From Candidatus Scybalocola fimicaballi (GTDB lineage: Bacteria > Bacteroidota > Bacteroidia > Bacteroidales > Paludibacteraceae), in NCBI GenBank assembly GCA_002317115.1, contig DCIP01000094.1, positions 1-5,899 of the forward strand: a DNA stretch of 5,899 nt, written 5' to 3'. The notes under the pieces are model-generated. The model searched no databases. It saw only the letters and a list, made by a program, of their open reading frames with translations, and was not told the origin of the DNA. Below are positions 1 to 4,816 of the stretch, piece by piece (position 1 is the first letter of the stretch; every line of letters begins with the position of its first letter). The translations under genes were made by a program, and so were the position numbers.

Positions 1-68
1 AGTCTGGTAAGACTAAGATCGTTGGCGCTTACTACAACATCCACGACGGTAGCGTTACTTTCAATTGA
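1..68 (+). CDS. 3' end of a gene, possibly beta-carbonic anhydrase (partial)
   Basis: Reading from base 3, an open frame gives 21 residues ending in a TGA stop at 66-68; the gene begins left of the window. The other two frames are less convincing: one stops at once and the other gives a Leu/Thr-rich low-complexity peptide. The visible tail includes KIVGAYYNIHDGSVTF, which resembles the C-terminal strand pattern of Bacteroidetes beta-carbonic anhydrases (typically IVGAxYDxxTGxVTF), zinc enzymes that interconvert CO2 and bicarbonate. No zinc ligand is in view, so the assignment rests on the tail alone. The gene converges on the glycosyltransferase, and a hairpin terminator starts about 25 bases after its stop. 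The stop codon overlaps the first unit of a heptamer repeat array. Confidence 0.5.
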   Translation, partial: SGKTKIVGAYYNIHDGSVTFN

Positions 69-98
69 TAATTAACGATTAACAGTTAATAATTAAGG
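64..98 (+). repeat. Heptamer array A, five degenerate 7-base units
   Basis: Five consecutive 7-base units fill 64-98: ATTGATA at 64, ATTAACG at 71, ATTAACA at 78, GTTAATA at 85 and ATTAAGG at 92. The four later units share the core NTTAA followed by a variable dinucleotide. The first unit contains the stop codon of the upstream gene, and the last runs into the terminator stem. The 7-base period is exact, with no slippage. Arrays of the same unit length lie at 121-155 and 1532-1566. The function is unknown. Confidence 0.6.
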
Positions 99-123
99 GG
101 TGAACCGAAAGGTTCGCCCCTTA
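94..123. terminator. Bidirectional intrinsic terminator with GAAA loop
   Basis: A 12-bp stem pairs AAGGGGTGAACC (95-106) with GGTTCGCCCCTT (111-122). The only non-Watson-Crick pair is one T-G wobble, and T94-A123 can add a thirteenth pair. On the plus strand the loop is GAAA, a stable GNRA tetraloop, followed by the T-rich TTATTTAT. On the minus strand the stem is followed by TTAATTATT. It lies between two convergent genes, with stops at 68 and 132, so it can end transcription from both sides. Confidence 0.9.
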
Positions 124-155
124 TTTATAATTTAGCATTTCGCATTCAGCATTTC
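121..155 (-). repeat. Heptamer array B, overlapping the end of the glycosyltransferase gene
   Basis: Read on the minus strand, five 7-base units run from 155 down to 121: GAAATGC, TGAATGC, GAAATGC, then TAAATTA and TAAATAA. Their five-base cores are AATGC three times, then AATTA and AATAA, always separated by two bases. The first three units lie inside the coding sequence and encode its last residues (EMLNAKC); the stop codon TAA begins the fourth unit. The last unit overlaps the tail of the hairpin terminator. Array C at 1532-1566 has the same core types. Confidence 0.65.
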
Positions 156-1265
156 ATAAATCTCCCTGATCTCCCTCGCACATTGCTCTTCGGAAAATCT
201 CATAGCATACTCTTTTCCGTCGGCAATCATCTTCGTTCTCAAATCAGAATCAGTTAGGACGCGATTGATAGCGTCGGACATCTCTTTGTCATTCGTAGGA
301 TCGACGTAGATTGATGATGCTCCACCAGCCTCTTCCAAGCATGATCCTGTGGCTGCGACGACGGGAACCCCTGCGTTCAAAGCCTCAACAATCGGAATTC
401 CAAATCCTTCGTAGAAAGAAGGGTAGACGAATACCTCCGCTTGTGAATATACAGCAGGAAGGTCTTTGAAATCAATGCCCGAGATGATTGTTATCCTCGC
501 GTCTAACTTATTATTCTTCACATACTCATCAATCTTGGCTGCATATTTTGTGCGTCGGCCTACAATCACAAGTGAGATAGCCTCATCAATATCTTTCAAT
601 GCTCTGACTATCTGCAACGCATTCTTGCGAGTCTCGATGCTTCCAACGTTGAGAATATATCTCTTTGGCAGGTTATATTTCTTTGCGACGCGAGCCTTCT
701 CGTCTTCACTTATCTCCTTCGCAAACTGAGCGTCGCAACCTTGATACACAACCTTAATTTTTGCTGGATCAATATTATACAACTCCACGATATCCTTCTT
801 TGTTCGCTCGCTCACGGCGATCACCACGTCGCTATTCTCAGCTGCTTTACGGAATTTATAATCGTAGATTTTGCGGTCGATGAATTTGTAGCATTCTGGC
901 ATCTTGCGGAAGATGAGGTCGTGGATCGTCACCACACTCTTCATCTTGCTCTTGGCAATGTTGAGAGGCAACTCATTGCTGAGCCCGTGGAAGATTTCAG
1001 CACCGTCGCGCTCGGCATCCTGAGTGACGCCGAAAGAGCGCCACACACTTGCGAAAACAGAGTCTTTGATGACAAGACGGATCTGTGGAGCGAAGGTGTC
1101 CATAATTCTTTGCATCCATGCGTTCATCCTTCCTTTTGGAGAATAGACGACGAATTTATCGTCGGCATCAGCATGTTTGCACAGTGATTCCAACACATAT
1201 CGGCTGTAGTTGCCGAGTCCTGTACCATTTTTTACGGCTCTTTTGCCATCGAACGCAATCTTCAT
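132..1265 (-). CDS. GT4-type glycosyltransferase (group 1 family)
   Basis: A 377-residue retaining, GT-B-fold glycosyltransferase that probably transfers a sugar from an NDP-sugar to a surface glycan or lipid-linked precursor on the cytoplasmic face. The N-terminal domain (about 1-185) has the acceptor-side glycine loop TGLGNYSR (15-22) and VTIHDLIF (112-119). The C-terminal domain has the opening strand YILNVGSIETRKN (203-215), with R213/K214 placed to contact the donor phosphates. It also has the EX7E motif, E286 and E294, within YEGFGIPIVEALNAGVPVV. Length and architecture are complete. The start is taken at ATG 1265-1263, giving MKIAFDGKRA. The longer frame from TTG at 1289 is rejected because that codon lies inside the -7 promoter box. 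The last seven residues are encoded by heptamer repeats. It stands alone, with no other glycan gene in view, so donor and acceptor cannot be told. Confidence 0.93.
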   Translation of the reverse strand: MKIAFDGKRAVKNGTGLGNYSRYVLESLCKHADADDKFVVYSPKGRMNAWMQRIMDTFAPQIRLVIKDSVFASVWRSFGVTQDAERDGAEIFHGLSNELPLNIAKSKMKSVVTIHDLIFRKMPECYKFIDRKIYDYKFRKAAENSDVVIAVSERTKKDIVELYNIDPAKIKVVYQGCDAQFAKEISEDEKARVAKKYNLPKRYILNVGSIETRKNALQIVRALKDIDEAISLVIVGRRTKYAAKIDEYVKNNKLDARITIISGIDFKDLPAVYSQAEVFVYPSFYEGFGIPIVEALNAGVPVVAATGSCLEEAGGASSIYVDPTNDKEMSDAINRVLTDSDLRTKMIADGKEYAMRFSEEQCAREIREIYEMLNAKC

Positions 1266-1286
1266 CTGAAAGTTGTTATAGTGGTG

Positions 1287-1294
1287 CAAAAGTA
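1287..1294 (-). promoter_or_regulatory. -7 promoter box of the glycosyltransferase gene
   Basis: Read on the minus strand this is TACTTTTG, a full match to the Bacteroidetes -7 consensus TAnnTTTG. It lies 21 bases before the ATG at 1265, which predicts a leader of about 15 bases. The -33 element is weak: only a TTTT at 1314-1311 is seen, at a spacing of 16, shorter than usual. The box helps fix the start codon, since the upstream TTG would fall within it. Confidence 0.6.
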
Positions 1295-1317
1295 GACAAT
1301 TTATTTAGATAAAATGA

Positions 1318-1347
1318 GAGCAGAGTAGCATAAAAGAAACTCTGCTC
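1318..1347 (-). terminator. 9-bp hairpin, possible minus-strand terminator
   Basis: GAGCAGAGT (1318-1326) is the exact reverse complement of ACTCTGCTC (1339-1347), with a 12-base loop. On the minus strand the stem is followed by TCATTTTAT, which is moderately T-rich, so it could stop read-through from the lipoprotein gene after it has crossed the tRNA in antisense. The long loop and the imperfect T-tract make this uncertain. It lies just upstream of the glycosyltransferase promoter, so an operator-like role for an inverted repeat is the main alternative. Confidence 0.35.
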
Positions 1348-1443
1348 AGATTATTAAATGATTTTGGACAAATGCTTTGCATATTTCCTAAAATCTTGCG
1401 AACTTCGTATTGTTTTTGAAGGTAGGATATCCCTACTCAAAAA

Positions 1444-1526
1444 GCCCAAGTGGCGAAATGGTAGACGCGCTGCTTTCAGGTGGCAGTGGCCGTAAGGCTG
1501 TGCAGGTTCGAGTCCCGTCTTGGGCA
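1444..1526 (+). tRNA. tRNA-Leu (anticodon CAG)
   Basis: A complete class II tRNA of 83 bases. The acceptor stem GCCCAAG (1444-1450) pairs perfectly with CTTGGGC (1519-1525), followed by discriminator A1526, as expected for leucine. The D-arm stem is GCG/CGC (1453-1455 and 1466-1468), with the loop G-G pair at 1460-1461. The anticodon stem is 1470-1474 with 1482-1486, and the loop TTCAGGT places CAG at 1477-1479, which reads CUG codons. A long variable arm (1487-1500) has a 5-bp stem and GTAA loop. The T-loop is TTCGAGT (1507-1513). The T-stem has one A-C mismatch (A1504 with C1516). CCA is not encoded, because CAA follows the discriminator. Upstream, a weak promoter candidate (TTTC 1384-1387 and TA-rich 1408-1418) and a small inverted repeat GTAGG/CCTAC (1422-1436) are visible, but neither is convincing. 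Confidence 0.97.
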
Positions 1527-1531
1527 CAAAG

Positions 1532-1566
1532 GAAATTCGAAATTATAAATGCGGAATGCAAAATTA
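1532..1566 (+). repeat. Heptamer array C between tRNA-Leu and the lipoprotein gene
   Basis: Five 7-base units start at 1532, 1539, 1546, 1553 and 1560. The first two are GAAATTC and GAAATTA; the five-base cores are AATTC, AATTA, AATGC, AATGC and AATTA, each separated by two variable bases. The period is exact. It shares AATGC and AATTA cores and the 11-mer AAATTATAAAT with array B, where that 11-mer is on the minus strand at 135-125. The array begins six bases after the tRNA and ends eight bases before the stop codon of the convergent lipoprotein gene. Confidence 0.65.
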
Positions 1567-1574
1567 TTTAGCTT

Positions 1575-2672
1575 TTAAAACTTGTATCCGATAAACGGAA
1601 TGTTCTTTCCTACGATGGTTCCGTTCTTGTTGAATAGGAATACCGATGGGATGACGTCGAGATTATACGTCACAACACTTTTTCCCTGCAGGTCGTTCAC
1701 GCATATCCACGGACACTGCTCGGCAGCTTCTTTGAATGCCTCTTTATCCTCGTCGAAACTGACGTGGTAGATCTCCAAATCCGGAGTCTCCTTATAATAC
1801 GACTTCAGGTTTTCCAACACTACGGGATCCATATTTCTTAGATTCCAGAAAAGAAGAATCAAATTCTTATTCCTTATACAGTTAAGGCTGACGATGTCTT
1901 CGTTTGCATCGGGAAGACACAAGTCGACATACGAGGCTTTCTCTGAGTACAACAAGCCATCTCCCACTTTGCCGTTGGAGCCCTTTTCTGTTAACTTTGT
2001 AAGCAATTGGTTAGAATACACGTTGTTAGGACGGATCATGTTCCATCCGTTGGTGACGATTGCAAGCAGACGTCGGTCGTCTTTGTCGTTGAAATCATAG
2101 GGCTCGATGCCGTAGATCAACTTGACGTTCATCGCATAATATGCCACTGGTGCGACTGGGTTAGCTTTCATTAATGAATCGGCTATTGTTCTGTATTGCA
2201 TCACACGCGAGTAGATAAGTTTCTTCATCTGCTTCTTCGGACATTTGTCGCCCATAAGCATCAGTGTGCTGATATACTTGTTTGTGGCTCTCACATGTTG
2301 GCTCAACTTGCAGACTTGTGCCGCTTCGTCGTCTCCTGTGATTGAAAGTTCGCCATGGGATGATGCGTGAAATTTGATATTCTCCGTAGAGTCCGCGCAG
2401 AACATCGCAAACAATGAGTCTGATCTAAGTTGGAAGAACGTCATTCTTGACACTGCGTTACGCTTTATCTCGAAACTACCGTCTTCTTTCACCACTGCCG
2501 AGTCTGTGCAAACTGGTTTTGAGGATGTTATACTGTCTATATACACCACTTTTCCTGCTATGGCAGGGATTTTTCCGTGGATTGTTAGCGTAGGATTTTT
2601 CTGACAAGAAACAACACTCAATGTCAGTGAAATAATAGTAATTGTTTTGAGTATAATATCATACATCTTCAT
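1575..2672 (-). CDS. DUF4369/TlpA-like thioredoxin-fold lipoprotein lacking the CXXC
   Basis: A 365-residue predicted lipoprotein. A hydrophobic signal sequence ends in the lipobox VVSC with the lipidated Cys at 23; the following QKNPT lacks an acidic surface-export signal, so the protein probably faces the periplasm. Residues about 28-115 fit a DUF4369 beta domain (TIHGKIPAIAGKVVYIDS, then EDGSFEIK). Residues 120-240 are mainly helical, and 250-365 form a TlpA/ResA-like thioredoxin domain with LILLFW (271-276) and the cis-Pro loop VIPSVFLF (P342). The redox motif is missing: where relatives have WCGPC this protein has RNMDP (279-283), so N280 and P283 replace both cysteines. C320 and C324 form a CX3C (CPWIC) in another place. 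It also stops soon after GTIVGKN, without the usual final helix. It is therefore unlikely to be a classical disulfide reductase; a binding or structural role is inferred. The start ATG at 2672 has only a weak GGAAAG upstream. Confidence 0.88.
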   Translation of the reverse strand: MKMYDIILKTITIISLTLSVVSCQKNPTLTIHGKIPAIAGKVVYIDSITSSKPVCTDSAVVKEDGSFEIKRNAVSRMTFFQLRSDSLFAMFCADSTENIKFHASSHGELSITGDDEAAQVCKLSQHVRATNKYISTLMLMGDKCPKKQMKKLIYSRVMQYRTIADSLMKANPVAPVAYYAMNVKLIYGIEPYDFNDKDDRRLLAIVTNGWNMIRPNNVYSNQLLTKLTEKGSNGKVGDGLLYSEKASYVDLCLPDANEDIVSLNCIRNKNLILLFWNLRNMDPVVLENLKSYYKETPDLEIYHVSFDEDKEAFKEAAEQCPWICVNDLQGKSVVTYNLDVIPSVFLFNKNGTIVGKNIPFIGYKF

Positions 2673-2703
2673 GGCTTTCCAGTTTTACTCATTGACTAAT
2701 TTC

Positions 2704-2735
2704 CAAAAATAAGCAATGTTTGTATCATATTGAAA
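2704..2735 (-). promoter_or_regulatory. Promoter of the thioredoxin-fold lipoprotein gene
   Basis: On the minus strand a full -7 match, TATTTTTG (2711-2704), is preceded after 20 bases by TTTC (2735-2732), a 3-of-4 match to the -33 TTTG. The predicted start site near 2697 leaves a leader of about 24 bases before the ATG at 2672. A short inverted repeat ATATT/AATAT (2727-2738) overlaps the -33 region. It may be a regulator site or only AT-rich background. Confidence 0.65.
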
Positions 2736-2746
2736 TATAATCATTG

Positions 2747-2777
2747 TTTTTTTATAGAAACAAAAGCATTATTTTTG
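2747..2777 (+). promoter_or_regulatory. Promoter of the sodium:amino-acid symporter operon
   Basis: TATTTTTG at 2770-2777 is a full match to the -7 consensus TAnnTTTG. TTTT at 2747-2750 gives a 3-of-4 match to the -33 TTTG at 19 bases spacing, and ATTG at 2743-2746 is an alternative at 23. The predicted start site near 2784 leaves an A-rich leader of about 35 bases with no Shine-Dalgarno sequence, typical of Bacteroidetes. It is divergent from the lipoprotein promoter, and the two -7 boxes lie about 60 bases apart. Confidence 0.68.
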
Positions 2778-2819
2778 TGGCAAACAAAGTTTTAGAGAAA
2801 TAACAAAGAAAAAGAAATA

Positions 2820-4634
2820 ATGGAGCAACAGCAGACTCAAGCGTGGGGATCACGAATTGGACTGATTCTGGCAATGGCAGGAAATGCCGTCGGCTTAGGC
2901 AATTTTTTGCGTTTCCCTATTCAGGCGGTAAACAATGGAGGTGGCGCGTTTATCATACCTTATCTTGTATCATTCTTCCTCCTTGGCTTGCCTCTCCTTT
3001 TTATAGAGTGGAGCACAGGAAAACTGGGTGGAATGTCTGGACATCACTCACCACCTATGATTCTTCAGTCGGCGCACCGTCATCCTATATGGAAATATTT
3101 CGGATCGATGGGAATTTTCTGCAGTACACTTATCTGCGCCTATTACGTCTACATTGAGAGCTGGACGCTTTCGTACGCTCTTCATTCTGTCTGCGGAACA
3201 TTCATGGGAATGACCGAAAATGAGGTGGCCGCTTTTTTCGGCAAATACCTTGATCTTAATGTTTCGACGTCGTTCCTTCCTCACGACACTTTGATATGCT
3301 TCATCTTATGTATTGTCTTCAACATTTGGATTCTTGCCAAAGGTATCAAAGACGGTATTGAGCGTGTGGCAAAGGTGGCAATGCCTATGCTTTTGCTTTT
3401 CGGAATCTTCCTTGTGGTCAGAGCCTACACTCTTGATAAAGGCGACGCGGGGGCGACGTTCGGCAGCATGGATGGATTCAACTATCTGTGGACTCCACAG
3501 TTTGATTCTCTTGCCAATCCAAAGGTTTGGCTTGCCGCTGGTGGACAGGTGTTCTTCACTATGTCGCTTGGAATGGGATGTATTCAGTGTTATGCGTCGT
3601 ATATAAAGAAACATGATGATATTGTGTTGAACTCGCTTACTGCAGGCTTCACAAATGAGTTTACGGAGGTTGTGCTTGGAAGCGCGATTATTTTCCCAAT
3701 CGCAGTCGGATATTTTGGCGTGCCTGCTGTGCTTGAGATGACACAGTCTGGTGGATTTAGTCTTGGATTCAAGACGTTGCCATACTTGTTTGCCCAGTGG
3801 GGACCAGTGTTGTCGGCGTTGGCTGGATTGGCATTCTTTGGTTTGCTATTCTTCTCGGCAGTGACGTCGTCGCTTGCCATTTCAACGCCATTGGTCTCTT
3901 TCTTCACCGACAGCTACAAGTGGACACAGAAGAAAGCGTCGTGGATATACGGAGTGATCTTGTTCTTCCTTGCGTTGCCGACGGTATTGTTCTTCGACAA
4001 AGGAGTGTTTGACCAGTACGACTTCTGGGCTGGCACATTCGCGCTATTCTTCTTTGGAATGGTGGAGACGGTGATGTTCTCATGGGTGATGGGAATAGAT
4101 AAAGGCTGGCGTATTATCCACTATGGAGCTGAGGTACATCTTCCGATCATCTTCAAATATATCCTAAGATATGTCACACCTGTGATGATGATCTTAGTGT
4201 TTGTGACATCCGTGATCAAACCAGTCAATGACGACTGGAGCAAGATCTCATTGTCTGGTTGGGAAGTCGACAATTCTTCGATTATAGGAGAGTTGACCCA
4301 CAAGGGAATCGGAGCCAACTCGTCGTGGTGGGCAGACTATTACTATTCGGATTATGTTGGCGAGGTGACTGGAGTGACAGGCAATTCCGTCGACATCAAT
4401 CTTGGAGAGAGTGTCAAGACGGTTTCGTTGCCGGAGGGCACAGTGCCAGTGGTGAAGATGGGAGATCGAGTAGAGCAGGGCACGGCTCTCAGCAAGGGCA
4501 CAGTCATCAACGATGTCATGTATGTCGACATCACACGTATCTCGCTACTGCTTTGCTTAGTGGCACTTTGTGTGATGATATACTTCGTCGACAAGAAGAA
4601 TAAAGATAACCAAATTAGATACGAGGAGGATTAA
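2820..4634 (+). CDS. LeuT-like sodium:amino-acid symporter (NSS/SNF family) with large EL6 insert
   Basis: A 604-residue inner-membrane symporter that probably imports a hydrophobic amino acid with sodium. It follows LeuT of Aquifex closely; TM1 contains SRIGLILAMAGNAVGLGNFLR. By alignment from memory, sodium-site residues are A23, N28, T247 and N279 (Na1) and G21, V24, T349 and S350 (Na2, with S346 replacing LeuT A351). Substrate-site residues N22, Y109, F246, S249 and I354 are kept, while LeuT F259 and V104 become M252 and I105. Gate residues R31 and D401 are present. E283 matches LeuT E290, suggesting chloride independence. Eleven segments fit TM1-TM11 (about 11-466). A hydrophilic stretch of roughly 100 residues (470-571) then precedes TM12 (573-590), where LeuT has only a short EL6 loop, which explains the length above the usual 450-510. 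The short charged tail ends in YEED. It is the first gene of a two-gene operon. The exact substrate is not determined. Confidence 0.95.
   Translation: MEQQQTQAWGSRIGLILAMAGNAVGLGNFLRFPIQAVNNGGGAFIIPYLVSFFLLGLPLLFIEWSTGKLGGMSGHHSPPMILQSAHRHPIWKYFGSMGIFCSTLICAYYVYIESWTLSYALHSVCGTFMGMTENEVAAFFGKYLDLNVSTSFLPHDTLICFILCIVFNIWILAKGIKDGIERVAKVAMPMLLLFGIFLVVRAYTLDKGDAGATFGSMDGFNYLWTPQFDSLANPKVWLAAGGQVFFTMSLGMGCIQCYASYIKKHDDIVLNSLTAGFTNEFTEVVLGSAIIFPIAVGYFGVPAVLEMTQSGGFSLGFKTLPYLFAQWGPVLSALAGLAFFGLLFFSAVTSSLAISTPLVSFFTDSYKWTQKKASWIYGVILFFLALPTVLFFDKGVFDQYDFWAGTFALFFFGMVETVMFSWVMGIDKGWRIIHYGAEVHLPIIFKYILRYVTPVMMILVFVTSVIKPVNDDWSKISLSGWEVDNSSIIGELTHKGIGANSSWWADYYYSDYVGEVTGVTGNSVDINLGESVKTVSLPEGTVPVVKMGDRVEQGTALSKGTVINDVMYVDITRISLLLCLVALCVMIYFVDKKNKDNQIRYEED
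4623..4629 (+). promoter_or_regulatory. Strong ribosome binding site inside the symporter's last codons
   Basis: GAGGAGG, complementary to the 16S rRNA tail, ends eight bases before the ATG at 4638. It also encodes the terminal Glu-Glu-Asp of the symporter, whose stop is at 4632-4634. None of the other start codons in the window has a comparable site, so it supports the small gene being real and translated right after the symporter. Confidence 0.8.
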
Positions 4635-4637
4635 AAT

Positions 4638-4745
4638 ATGAGTGGAGAAGCTTTGACAATGTTGCTTTTGGTACAGGTGCCAATTGCAGCCATCACGATA
4701 TATTTCTACATCAAGATTTTGAAGAGTAAGAAGCCAGGAGCTTGA
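4638..4745 (+). CDS. Small single-span membrane protein, MetS-like NSS transporter small subunit
   Basis: A 35-residue protein starting MSGEALTMLLLVQVP. One hydrophobic segment (about 5-25) is followed by the basic tail KILKSKKPGA, so the C-terminus is expected in the cytoplasm by the positive-inside rule. Size, topology and position directly after an NSS symporter match the MetS-type small subunits, first known from the methionine/alanine importer MetPS of Corynebacterium glutamicum and since seen beside many bacterial NSS genes. The start lies three bases after the symporter stop, with a strong Shine-Dalgarno sequence at good spacing, which suggests coupled translation. The stop TGA is at 4743-4745, and a strong terminator begins 18 bases later, closing the operon. 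It probably stabilises or assists the symporter. Sequence likeness to MetS is weak at this length, so the name rests mostly on context. Confidence 0.82.
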   Translation: MSGEALTMLLLVQVPIAAITIYFYIKILKSKKPGA

Positions 4746-4763
4746 TGAAAATGGTAAACAATG

Positions 4764-4797
4764 AAAAAGCCTTAAAGCATTTGCTTTAAGGCTTTTT
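4764..4797. terminator. Bidirectional intrinsic terminator between the symporter operon and ilvE
   Basis: A perfect 15-bp stem, AAAAAGCCTTAAAGC (4764-4778) with its exact complement (4783-4797), encloses an ATTT loop. The A-tract on one side becomes the T-tract on the other, so the hairpin works on both strands. It lies between the convergent ends of the small-subunit gene (4745) and ilvE (4817). Confidence 0.95.
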
Positions 4798-4816
4798 ATT
4801 GTCTGTATTATTAATC

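Noticed and set aside
64..155. Heptamer arrays as a CRISPR or phage attachment site
   Set aside because: The units are seven bases with two-base variable parts and no spacers, and no cas, integrase or phage gene is nearby.
741..1187. Plus-strand open frame of 148 codons opposite the glycosyltransferase
   Set aside because: It is fully antisense to a well-supported enzyme gene, has no recognisable domain and no promoter or ribosome binding site. The same holds for the other frames overlapping the lipoprotein, symporter and ilvE genes.
1266..1289. Longer glycosyltransferase starting at TTG 1289 (eight extra residues MHHYNNFQ)
   Set aside because: The TTG lies inside the -7 box TACTTTTG (1294-1287), so it would not be transcribed from that promoter. 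MKIAFDGKRA from ATG 1265 is the typical family N-terminus.
1422..1436. Inverted repeat GTAGG/CCTAC with GGATATCC core just upstream of tRNA-Leu as an operator
   Set aside because: Stem of only five bases, no paired promoter with a good -7 box, and such short palindromes occur by chance; noted only in the tRNA entry.
2714..2746. CAATG ... CATTG inverted repeat in the divergent intergenic region
   Set aside because: Only five bases per arm, 23 bases apart, and not centred on the inner ATATT/AATAT repeat, so chance is a sufficient explanation.
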